The notes under the pieces: generated by a model
Told to the model about the DNA's origin: nothing
The model's database searches: none
What the model saw: the letters and a program-made list of their open reading frames with translations, nothing else
Shown here: positions 35,872 to 46,637 of the stretch, one piece after another
Numbering within the stretch: position 1 is the first letter of the stretch
How the letters are laid out: the number at the start of each line of letters is the position of its first letter
Origin: Neurospora tetraspora
Lineage: Eukaryota; Ascomycota; Sordariomycetes; Sordariales; Sordariaceae
Length of the DNA stretch: 64,000 nucleotides
Reading direction: 5' to 3'
Assembly: GCF_033439725.1 (NCBI RefSeq)
Contig: NW_026944388.1
Span: 124,001 to 188,000, forward strand
Made by a program: the position numbers and the translations under genes

Positions 35872-38010
35872 CAATCAATGTCCCCACCGGGAGTTTCGGC
35901 TTCTGTGTCTGGGGACACCGTCTATTCCTCACAACTTCAGTGAGCAGCACACCACAGTGCACGAGATCTACCACGTCAATACCTTATGCGCAACGTCAAA
36001 GATTGGGCCAATATCCGACGACAATCGACTTGACGGAGTGAAATTTGGGTCAAATCCGGTCGAGTCGAATCAAACGAATATACCAACCGCGAAAAGCTCT
36101 CCGTTGGTTGAGAGCGAACGACCAAATTGGTAGCCTGTTTCGCGGCTACCAATATTCAGAGACACTCATGGATAAGGGGGTGAACAAGAGTTTTCTGACA
36201 TTCTTACTCCCTACACCTATTTAATTCCCCTTATTACCCCACTCTTTTTTCAATGTCTTCCCTTAATTTCTTTTCTTCGTTTTCTTGTTGGCTTGAATCA
36301 CCAGTTTGCATCACCATTTGGGGAGGAATCATCCTTTGCGAAGGCGGCATTATACACCGAGATACCCCATACACAACAAGTATTATTTTTGCCATTGTGG
36401 TTTAGTAGCTTTTCCTTATTTCCTATTGTGGTGTGCTGGGTCTTGCGCTTGTGTTTTTTCATAGAAGGCGGCTTGGTGGGATCGGGATTTGGAAAAGGAT
36501 GACCATTATACAACGATACCCAGCCGCTTCGCTACCATGCAGGCTTTCACGACCGAAGTTGATGATGACGACATACACAAAATTCATATTGGTCCCCGAC
36601 GTGCGGTCGTGGTGGAACAGGGCTTGGTGGATGGTTTCTACCTCTGTTGGTTCAATCAAAGCCTACAACTCTGGCATGGATTTGGAGCCCAAGGAGAATC
36701 GGTGATCGATTCAGTCAAAGATTCAAAAAGAGACTATGGGAAAATTCCTTCGATGCCAGAGCGGGGGCAGGATCTGGGAGACAAGGCTTGACGAACAGCA
36801 GAGATGAACACCTGGGCGGGTCGATAGTTGCTTGGGCGGGACATGTCAGGAACAGAACCGGCAAACACTAGTCCGCTCGTCCCTTGGAGTTGGTTGGGTA
36901 CTTCATTTCACGCAGGGAATTTGGTTGGGTTGGCGAAGGCTTTCTTTGGAGAGGGCGTGCACACCAACCACCATTACACGCACACATCGTCGAACTTCAA
37001 CCTATCTTTCCTTTATCTGTCACATCTCGCGATGCCCAGCACAATGCAACACTCACTACGATATTTTTTTTCATTTTTCCTATGTCTTTGTTTTGCAGAA
37101 CACCTGCTATTTCCCTGTTCACAATTCGTGTGTATACCTTAGTTTTTTTGGTCTCAGACCGTTGTGTTTAATGTTTAACTGGGCCGGCCCTTTCGGTTTT
37201 GTCCTTCACCTTAGCGAGCTCACTGCACTCTACGGTGTGATTGGGATCGGACACTACCTGAGGCATGCTGCGTCTGACCGCAGATGCTCTAACTGTAACA
37301 CAATGATGCATCATACTGCGGGCCGTTGAGCGTGAAGGTGAGAATGAGGAGGACGCCAAGTGGACGCTATTCTCACGGTGCGTAACTGACCGTCCGCTGG
37401 GAAGATGGGATCCCAATCAACAATTGGCATTGTGCGGTCATTGTGCGGTTGATGTCTTGGCTGCCGAACCAGTCACTTTGCCACCTTCCTATTCCGCGAC
37501 GAGGCGTCTTTGAGAGGCGTTGGATAAATGACTAGACCGCAATCTTGAACCACAAGATTTGTGTTCATCTTAGCCGGTTCTCTTGTCAGCCTGTCAGGTC
37601 TCTGGGTAGTGAGGTCCCCTACCCAGCAAAACAGGAACGCAATTGTGAAAAATGGTCTGATATTTATTTCATTCTTGGATCAAAGCACAGGCACCGTTAC
37701 ATTGCCCGTCGACGGGTGGCCTAGTGTAGGTACCTTACTCTCTGAATGGCTGTCATGTGCCGTTGACGCCATTGTTGCAACTCTAGGAGCACGGAGATTG
37801 ACGATGCCCTGTCCCCAGAAGCCAAGCCCCGTGCCCCATGTCTACGGTGGCCCAAGTGTTGGCTATGCTCAATTGAAAGTTGGTCCGAGCTCTCAGCTGC
37901 ACCCAGCTGCCAGCCTTTTTATATCAACGCCTCTATATCACTTGCATACTTAAATTGGAAGACTCACTCACCCCCATCCAAAGGCATCGCATTATCCATC
38001 ACATTCACAA

Positions 38011-38086
38011 CTCCCATCAACTCTCATTAATTCTTATACCTCTCATCAACTCTTATACCTCTCATCAACTCTCATTTATTCCTATT
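38011..38086 (+). repeat. short tandem repeat, unit about 19 nt
   Basis: Three successive copies of CATCAACTCT followed by TATACCTCT or a variant. Confidence 0.55.
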
Positions 38087-38145
38087 GCCCGGAGAGAGTA
38101 AGAGGGATAGGGAAATCCATTTGCATTGATACTCTACCCCAAAGT

Positions 38146-38304
38146 CCAAAATTTGGAGAAGAAGCGAAGGATCTATTTGCACTACTACCTTAAAAAAGTC
38201 TTGGCAAACCTCGAGGCTCTCATTCACTCTCTAACCAAAATTTGGAGAAGAACCGGGGGATCTATTTGTACTGCTACCCTAAATTTTGGCAAACCTCGAG
38301 GCTC
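38146..38304 (+). repeat. two-copy direct duplication of about 70-75 bp
   Basis: Copy A (38146-38221) and copy B (38235-38304) both run from CCAAAATTTGGAGAAGAA to GGCAAACCTCGAGGCTC. They differ mainly by C/T and A/G transitions plus a small length change in the middle. Confidence 0.75.
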
Positions 38305-38380
38305 CCAAATCTCATTAACTTTCAGAGTCTTAGTTCATTATACCCCTTCGATTTCAATTGACTTCCGTTGCCTCTAGTTG

Positions 38381-38481
38381 CTTCATTACTTCATTACTTC
38401 ATTGCTTCATTGCTTTATTACTTCATTGCTTCATTGCTTCATTGCTTTATTGCTTTATTGCTTCATTGCTTCATTGCTTCA
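38381..38481 (+). repeat. 8-nt microsatellite, about 12.6 copies
   Basis: Unit CTTCATTG with variants CTTCATTA and CTTTATTG/A. Copies are strictly in register over about 101 nt. Confidence 0.85.
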
Positions 38482-41474
38482 AGGTACAACGCTAGCATCG
38501 ATTCAGGAACTTGAAAGGGTCCGCCAGTCTGTCGGTCAGTCAGTCGGCTCGATTGGCTGTTATTTCGCTCGGTTGTTCGGTTCGGTTCGGTAGGGTCGTC
38601 TAAAACGGTCGCGGATCCGCGTGCTCAAAGGGGTTTATACCAACGTGCTGGGTTCGCGTCAAGGCAGGCACGCTCATGACAGAAAAGCTGGCACTTTTTT
38701 CGGGCACTACATGGGCGATCCGCGTAACTGAAGGTACCAGCTTTTTTGTCATTGGCGTGGCAGGAAAGATGTGAGTTGATGATGATCCTTTCTCAGCGAA
38801 GACGAAACGTGCCGTTGCTTGAACTCTGCAGAATCGCTAAACCATTGCTCAAGATAACAGCTTTGAGACATATAGCAGATATTTTTGTCAACAAAGGTAA
38901 AAAGGATCCGTCTCACAAGTTGTTTTTCTCCATACCTCGTTCCAGCTCATCTCGTTCGGTTCTCTCCAGCCGCCAGGCGAAACTAGCAACTAGGGCGAAC
39001 ACGAGAAGCGAGCGGTCCCAGTCCATTGCCATTGTCGGTTTTCTCATTCGCCTCTACTGAATCTGTGGTCAAAAAACGCCTATCTTACGCTTCTCTAGAA
39101 AGCTTGCGCTATGACTTCAGTCTCTTCAACGGCTCACCGATCGGCACGCTGGGGACCGGAGTCAACGATAATTTTTCCTGATTTAGTCTCACCGAGTATT
39201 TGAGTTACGAGTGGAGATCCTTCGTAAGCTGCCATTACATCGATATCAGAACCAGAGGAGCACCTCACTGCCAAGACATTACCGCTTCCTCATACTGTTG
39301 CCATATCGATGGAACCCTTCCTCTTGCGGACGTTTCGGTACTTGCCTGTTAATCAAATCGTCCAATTCCCTTTTTTGATTCTCTCATCCCCCTCCTCCTC
39401 TTTCTACTTGACGTATACTTCCTGAGATACCTTGCATGATCCCCCACTCCGGACACTGTACTTCAGGCACAACACTGGGATTTTTCTTGAGACGTTGCCT
39501 GCTCTGCCATGCCCCGGCCCATCCTGTCGGCAGGCGCTTGAAACAGCCCTTTATCAGTCATTGCTTTTTCCCTCCTCATGTCTTCCCCTACTCCGCATTA
39601 TCTCATTCGTTCAAAACATATCTGCCTACCGTTGGGGCGTTGGGGCTTCGGAATCACGGCGAGCGAGGTTTCAGATCGAGACAAACCGCCCGCCATACCA
39701 CGCTACGATAGACTGCACTAAACTAGCGCTGTAATCGCTTTCCCCTGGCGTTGCGTCTACATAGTAGACGATCCAGACGAGTCTCTTGCGCCGAGCTGCA
39801 ATGCAGAGTGAGGAAATTCCTCAACGGTCGTTCGGTCTAGCGGCTAGCCGAACGTGCTCAAACTGCAATTCAGTGATCTCTCTCTTTTCTTTTGCTCGGA
39901 AGTTAACGTTAGCGTCATCTTGAAAGACAAAGTCCCCGCCGAATAACAAGGTAACTTGAACTCGGACTTGCTCCACTTTTGATGTCGGTCGTTCACAGTT
40001 CATCACTCAGATCACTCTGTCCATGTTCAGCACCTTGCCTTGTCCATGATCAAGGACAGATGGGCCTGTGTACCAAGAATTACTTAGGTGTAGTAGGTAC
40101 ATCAAAGGGAACATCATCGGTACTCAAGTACCAGAGGAGGTACCTACGTACGTACATTGCTGATTAATGAGACCCTAACATCCAACCCGTCTCATCATGT
40201 AGGAACTAGAGACCAGGGAGTCAATGTTGGACAGAGAGGCAAAGGCGGAGACATGGAGAGACCAACCATCAACAGTCTTAATGATGACGGAAGCTACCGA
40301 GTACCGACTTGCATGCGACAAGTGCAAAGAGCAATATGTTCAAGACTTCCCGTCTTTCATGCCCTACATAGACTAACTTGCTGTTTCTCAAACCAACGGC
40401 ACTTTCTGAAACACGTCCAGTATCCAATAGCTTCGATTCCTTCCTTCCCTCGCTACCCAAGCAGGGCTACCACTGAGAAGAAGCCCTTCGTCTCCGGTCT
40501 GGTCTCCATGTTGGCGCGGGGAAATCGTGACTCTCTTTCTTCCATGGTGACGTATCTCCCGCCATCCATGGCTTTTGGCGCAAGACTGCAGTGGTCAAGT
40601 TAATGAACTGAAGGTGTGAGGTCGCCCTTCCCTGTCTCTTGCTCAGGCCGGTTTCCCTGCTATGGTAACTCTCATCCAACAGACATCTACCTACTTACTC
40701 AACACTTCTCCAGATATGTCACTTAGTGACTGAAGTGAACAAGCAACCAGCATAGGTATTTTGACTCTCCAAAGTGAATGAACAAGGGCCAGGATCTTGC
40801 GGGGAGATAGACGGTGAAACGGTACGTATAGCACCATGCCTGCCCTGCCTGCCCTGTGGTGTAGTACTCGTCGATGTCACATCACGATACAATCCAGCCC
40901 TGGAAAGTTCGTTGGCGTGGTACTTAGAGCAAGCACTTTACTCCTTCAAGCTGGTCAACATCGCGAGTGGTGCTCAAGGTGGTAGAAGTGGGACAAAGAA
41001 GTGGCCGTCGTGCGTGAGCTCGAAGTGTTGCTCTCCACCTTTGCAGTGAAATGGCCTCCAAGGCCAATCAATTTCCCTGTTTTCCCCCTCTGCTAAGTAT
41101 CACGCTAACAAACTCTCCAGCATTGGACTGTACCTACTTACCTATCTACCTGCCCGGTCTCTCCCATTTCGTCGCTCGTTGGCGACCGTTGTAGGGAGTG
41201 AGGCGAGCGAGCAAGCGAGAAACTCTCCCTTCTCTCGGCTTGTGTGCCCCGAAACGGGTAGTGCTGTAGTGCTGTGATGTTGTAGAGAAGTAGTGTAGCG
41301 TAGTATGCCCGCTCGGCAATCCCATCTCTTTATGTCACGCAGCACTGAACGTGAGGCTACATGTAGCCTTGACCGTGAGGCGGGAACGGAAATGAGCACA
41401 AGCTTATCCTTTCTATGTACCACCCTGTGGTTGTCTCGTGAGTTGTGGGTGAGTGATGACATCTGGAGACAGCG

Positions 41475-41502
41475 CAGGGCAGGGCAGGGCAGGGCAGGGC
41501 AG
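41475..41502 (+). repeat. CAGGG pentanucleotide repeat
   Basis: Five full copies of CAGGG plus a partial one. Confidence 0.85.
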
Positions 41503-42854
41503 TAGATCTATGCCAGGCCTCTAGCTTTCGTAGTTACATCTGGGACAAGAAAGTTTGGCGCCTGTGTGAAGTTTCTCGCCGAGTAAGCCCTACCGGGTGT
41601 CACGTCGATCCCGCGGTTCCTGGCAATAGTATGCTTGTTTGCCTGATTTGTTTGACACGACTTTCTTTGCGAGGTTGGGAGATGACGATAGGTAGATGAG
41701 GTGTGGAAGGGGAATATCCACGAGTCTGACAGATACGGAAGCCACCCCATCATTGATAGCCTTAGCTTACCTTACCTATCACAACCAAGCTGAACTCTCT
41801 GCGGTCCGCATGGTATCAACGCCGTCTCCTGCAAGATGCATGGCTTGAATGATACCAAGACAGAGAGTGGATCGAAAGAGTGTCTGGAAAGAGACGGTGC
41901 TCTTTGCGAAAGACGTCTGCGGGATTGACCATCCGGCCCGAAATGACTTGAGTGTTACTCTGCCCTCCGTAGCCGAGTGCCACCCAAATGGACGGATTCA
42001 CCGAACGAGGCTCGGTCAACAGTACCTGCGTACGGTCCAATACTGGTTTGTTTGTTAGCTCAAGACCTCGGATCAACTTCCCTAAGTGTTTTTATGTCTA
42101 ATTGATTCGTTTTGGATCATAATTAAAGCGTAATCTTACCTTGAATATACCATTTCTGAAGTTCAATATGTTATAATGAATCTTATTGATGCCTTTCCAA
42201 TCCGTGCTTAACCATTTGATTTGTCCTTGTAAGGTTTAGGACAATTCGGGATGGATATCGTCCAATATACCAGGAGTACCAAGCTAACAAACAAACCAAC
42301 ATTGGACTGTATACTGTAGTCAAAGATCTCCATCATGCCCCAGTTCCGATTCGCAAAAGACAGTCTCGGTCTTTCCCTCTATATCCCCCAGAAGGCTCAG
42401 CTCATTCCAGGTCCCGAAAGAGGCAGTGATGTGCGCCAGGCCTTCCTAATATGACTTGCATATCCAGGAAAGAACACTACAACGTCACACGGACGATGGA
42501 CCAAATCGGAGATTAAAAGTGTCCAAATTAAGACGAGTCATTGGCTCGCGCCTCTTCAATGAGCCCTTCCCTACTTTGCTTTCACGCTTTGCTCCGTCTT
42601 GCGCACCTTCTTCCTCTTAGTGGTGATGATTGTTCAGACGATCGTTTGGTGTCGTCAGTATTTTGCAAACAGGGACGTCACTTCTTACTACCAGCTCCTC
42701 TCTCGCCTTCACCTCCACCAAAGGCGACAAAAAAAGCAATGGATCAAAAAACAAAACAAGATTTACAGTAGCAGGGCACTACTATTCTCCTCGGGAACGA
42801 ATACGGAGGACGTGTCGACATCCGAAATCCCAGCTTTGCTCGAAATAAATCGTG

Positions 42855-42950
42855 ACGTGCAACCGAGTCGAGCGCGGGACCTCTTCGTGGACCGGGGTAC
42901 GGCACACTGAAGAGACCCTCAATGAGACCAGTTGAGCTATCTGGTCCCGA
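42855..42950 (-). pseudogene. tRNA-like relic (box A intact, stems not closing)
   Basis: On the minus strand TAGCTCAACTGG (42939-42928) is a perfect A box and GCGCTCGACTCGG (42875-42863) resembles a B box. The acceptor ends do not pair and the anticodon arm is unclear, so I read it as a decayed tRNA gene or chance. Confidence 0.2.
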
Positions 42951-44255
42951 GGAGATCCTGCCAACTCGGCCTGGATTGGTTGCTTATCAAGGGCAAGAGC
43001 GGCGGCGCAGGTGCTTCAGATTTCGTCCGATGGTGTTTGCCCTCTGCGGTAGTGCGGTCCTTGGCAGGCACCGGCCACTACCGGTGATGAGACGAAGCCA
43101 CCGACGCGGGGATGAACGACCATTAGGAGAATGACCTGCATGGCTCACATGGCAGGTTTGCTCTCTCCTTCGTCCGCCTCTCGAGAACGCACGCTAGAGA
43201 CGCACGACACACTGCAGAACCATAGGCCACTAGCATCAGGGCGATCGAGCAAAAAGAAACGACAACGAGATGACGCGGCGACCTATGGGCTTCTTACCCC
43301 AACACAGCCTCGACTGATGACTACCTCTGACACTCGGCCACGATGGAGTGGAGAAGAAGAAAAAAACGAACAACGGAAGGTCCGGACGAGGGAGGCATAA
43401 AATAAAGTGAGCGGGGAAAGCACATCATATCCTAACGCAAGAAACCAGCGAAGGGGGGAGGAGAGAGGCGACGAGCCAGGCTGGAGGACGGTGGAGGGAA
43501 CGGGAAGGATGGGATCGGGAATGCGATGGCTGTGTGATGATGGATGATGGTCCCGCACTTGCTACTCGCTACTTCGCTGTCCAGTTCTGCAATAATGGTA
43601 TGTTTTATACCGCGCAAAACTCGGCTTATATCAACCATTCTAATACGGTATATCGGCCCTCCTTTAAGGCTCCGCCGTCCACCCACCCACCAGTCGCCCA
43701 CCAGTCCGAACGCACGTACAGACGGACACACGGACACACGCCCCAGGAAAGGATAGGATGAGCTGAGAAAGAGGATTCGATTCGATGGGAGGAGACAAGG
43801 AGGATACCTCCGCGCCGCCCGAAGGTTACAGGATTCGTTCGGATTCGGAAAGTTGGCATGAAAGTAGGTGTAACAGGCCACACACTCTGTGGGATGCTTG
43901 TGAAGTGGTGGTCCCGCTTCCTCCTCGCTTTCTGCAGCTTCTCGCCACACTGTATGCCCGTTCGCTGGGACTCATGCATGTGAAGAAGAGCGTGAGGGTG
44001 GGGGGAGGAGGGTGGTGACAAGTCTGAGACTGTGAGGGATCTGAGGCAGAGCTCCCGGAGCAATGCCAGATACGGAAAAGCACTGATTCAGCAATGGAGG
44101 GGCAACGGATAGCCAGGATTTTGCACCGAGCAGGATTTCATCTGTAAAAGCACCGCACCATTGGACCAAGGCGATTGGTACTGCTTGATGAAGCAAGCGC
44201 CTCAGCTTGGTGAGTGATGTTTCGGCTTCTGGGAACACCGGTATCCGTCAATGCC

Positions 44256-45737
44256 TCAGGTCGGCGTGCCGTCCCTGTGGCTACCGAGAGCCTGTAAACT
44301 GGCAGTTGTAGTTTGTGCTCGACTACAGATGTCAGGTGCTGCTGCTTGGCACTCCGTCGATGTTGTGGTAAGCTCGGCGCAGGACGGCCTTCCCTTTGAC
44401 ACAAAGCATTTACTTCTTACCAAAGTAAGCCTCAGGAGATTTTGTTCCCCGGCAACACCAGCTTCCACAAGCTCGCAGAGCTTCTTATGGTTGGGCGCTT
44501 CCAAGCCAAGATATTCCGCCATCTGTACCAACCAGCCGTTGAATTCTCGAACTTCGGTTTGTTTCCCAGCCATAACATCCTGACACATGGAGCTCCTGTT
44601 CTCTTTCACCTTTTCTCCAACTCGTTGCAGCATTGCGTTAAGCCGCGCAGCCGAGAAACGCTCTACGAGAGCTTCCTTGCTCAAGTCAGCGTCGGGGGCC
44701 GAGTCAACACCAGAGAGAATATCTTCGCTGCTCGGGTGTTGAGCCAAAGCCTGGAGTATTTGACTGGCCTCATCTACCAACATGTCCATAAGCTTCTTCA
44801 ACTCAGGCGCTGGCTGGTCGAAAAGGTGACCGTTCATGCAACGGATGACAGCTGTCAACGGGTTGATAAGGGAGTTGATAATGAGCTTTTCCAGTTGAAG
44901 AACCCAGAGTGCGTTCCGTGGCACTTTGCGAGCTTCCAGCTCCGGTGCCCTCAGAATTTGTTCCATGAGGTAGTCTGCTGCGTGTGCTGTGTCCGGGTTG
45001 GGCAACACCAAGCCCATCGCAATATCAGCGGGAGCCGCGTGGACACTCTTGAAGGTTCCCAAGGAATACACGCCGTGGGTCGTCACACAGACCAGCCAAT
45101 TCGGATGTTGTCTAGGCTGGAAGCGATGCTCACTGTATATGGCGCCGTAGGGCGGCCACAACTTGTTCATGCCATTCTGAACAAACCCAACAGTTGAGTT
45201 CCCATCGAGATAGCACCGCAGTCTGTCTACCTGGGGCAGAGCATCTGGAGCCTTGGTGGCGACCAAAAGGTTGGCGATCTTGGACCCATCACAGACCTCC
45301 CTCACAGGCCCATGTGCTGGTGCTTCCTCTGTCCACCACTCTACGTCGAAAGATGATATCTTTTCGGTAACGCCGTGTCGCGTCAGCTCAATACCCGGCT
45401 CGGAAACCCAGTGCTCTAACAAGCTCTTCCGGTGAAGGACGAGTGTCACTGGGACTTCTTGACCTAGCTTTGCCAGGGAGTTGGCGTAGAGTCTGCCAAG
45501 GTTTCCAATACCAAGGATGAAGATGCGCTTGTGAAGGTCCTTTGGCGTTGCTGACTGGGATTTTCCATTACCAGAGCTATTTGGCAAGTTCTCAGGAGTC
45601 CAAGCATAGAGCTTAGGCGCAGCTGATGTGCTTTGGGTGATTTCGTGAAGCCATGGGGGCATTGTCACACCGTTCTTGGGGACTGATTGTGAGAGTAGGC
45701 GTGTTGTTGTCGACATGTTTCTGACGAACCGAGACAT
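44256..45737 (-). CDS. 2-dehydropantoate 2-reductase (ketopantoate reductase), probably mitochondrial
   Basis: Single long frame on the minus strand, 493 aa from the ATG at 45737 (a second ATG at 45716 is possible). The enzyme reduces 2-dehydropantoate to pantoate with NADPH in the pathway to coenzyme A. The Rossmann motif is I-L-G-I-G-N-L-G-R-L (about residue 75). Q-N-G-M-N and the catalytic-domain motif S-L-I-N-P-L-T-A-V with M-N-G shortly after are ApbA/PanE hallmarks. The N-terminus (S-R-F-V-R-N-M-S-T-T-T-R-L-L) looks like a mitochondrial targeting peptide. CTCTAAC plus TTTTAG just upstream (45743-45767) suggests an intron in the 5' leader. The C-terminus past L-L-R-L-T-L may be intronic: a GTAAGA donor and a CTGTAG acceptor would give a shorter end stopping at 44281. 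Confidence 0.87.
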   Translation of the reverse strand: MSRFVRNMSTTTRLLSQSVPKNGVTMPPWLHEITQSTSAAPKLYAWTPENLPNSSGNGKSQSATPKDLHKRIFILGIGNLGRLYANSLAKLGQEVPVTLVLHRKSLLEHWVSEPGIELTRHGVTEKISSFDVEWWTEEAPAHGPVREVCDGSKIANLLVATKAPDALPQVDRLRCYLDGNSTVGFVQNGMNKLWPPYGAIYSEHRFQPRQHPNWLVCVTTHGVYSLGTFKSVHAAPADIAMGLVLPNPDTAHAADYLMEQILRAPELEARKVPRNALWVLQLEKLIINSLINPLTAVIRCMNGHLFDQPAPELKKLMDMLVDEASQILQALAQHPSSEDILSGVDSAPDADLSKEALVERFSAARLNAMLQRVGEKVKENRSSMCQDVMAGKQTEVREFNGWLVQMAEYLGLEAPNHKKLCELVEAGVAGEQNLLRLTLVRSKCFVSKGRPSCAELTTTSTECQAAAPDICSRAQTTTASLQALGSHRDGTPT

Positions 45738-46637
45738 GCCAGCTAAAAGCAACTGGTTAGAGCGAGAAAGATGGGTGTTCAGGGATTCTCGTGGTGATAG
45801 AGAAGAAATTGAACCAAAGATCGTGAGCAGAAGAAGGAAGAGACGATGAAATGGATTCAGATAAAACCATGAAAAAAAGAAGGGAGTTGAAAAAGAGCAA
45901 TCGAAATAGGGCAGATGCTAGTAATGAATGAGAAAGTGTTTGATACGTCTATGTACCTACCTACAATGAGCCTGAGTGAAAACAGAGCAAGTACTACAAG
46001 CCCCTGAGTCCGCGATATGTTTTGTTGACTTGGCGAATATCGATGCAATGCGCGTAGTCGCGATATCGGGATGCTTAGTAATCATTCACGAGTTGTGCAA
46101 TTTATGCAAGTCACATGACGACGTGTCGGTACGCCGCCAAAAGCAGAGAATCTCCAACGCTTCCGCGAACCCTGAACCTGCAATGCGTCATCGGGGCCAG
46201 GGTTGAACATTTGCGCCTGCCACTTGCGCAAGTGAAGCCTATCGCAGCAGAAGCGGGCGCAATAAGCACAGAACAGGCAACAGCACTGCAGCTTCGATCT
46301 GTAAACTGCGGCTTCTGACTTTTCATCGCAACAATCCATCATTTGCCTCAGTTACGGAAGGCTCCGCTGCGATCCATCGCTTCTCCAATGCCACTCGGTG
46401 TTTCCGCCTGAAGTTGTACTACTTCCACCAGAAAGAGCTCACCTAATCATCCCGCCCATTGTCAATCTTGACCACACTTTCCATCTTTCCTCGCTTCTTT
46501 GTCACTTAGAACCACCCAAGATTTTCAGCCAACCCTGAGATCTTAGACAGCCGACAATCACAGGCGTTGTACCTGTTTGCCATTCCTCCCTCCATTCTGC
46601 TTGCTCTAGTCAATGGCCTTGCATTTCCTCTTCCATA
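45738..46637. promoter_or_regulatory. divergent spacer between ketopantoate reductase and rad26
   Basis: 900 bp between two start codons facing away from each other; it should contain both promoters. No coding frame is supported. Confidence 0.45.

Larger units (their letters stand above)
35872..44255. other. 8.4-kb gene-poor region with simple repeats
   Basis: No frame has recognisable protein or a consistent intron pattern. The region contains the short repeats listed at 38011, 38146, 38381 and 41475, scattered GTACCTAC-type sequences around 40080-40160, and a tRNA-like relic at 42855-42950. A long non-coding RNA or regulatory domain cannot be excluded. Confidence 0.45.

Noticed and set aside
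38378-38593. 71-codon open frame rich in L, C, F and I
   Set aside because: It is produced by the 8-nt microsatellite, which repeats an eight-residue pattern every 24 nt.
43432-43950. 172-codon minus-strand frame
   Set aside because: Low-complexity, Ser/Pro/His-rich, no homology and no splice signals; sits in the gene-poor corridor.
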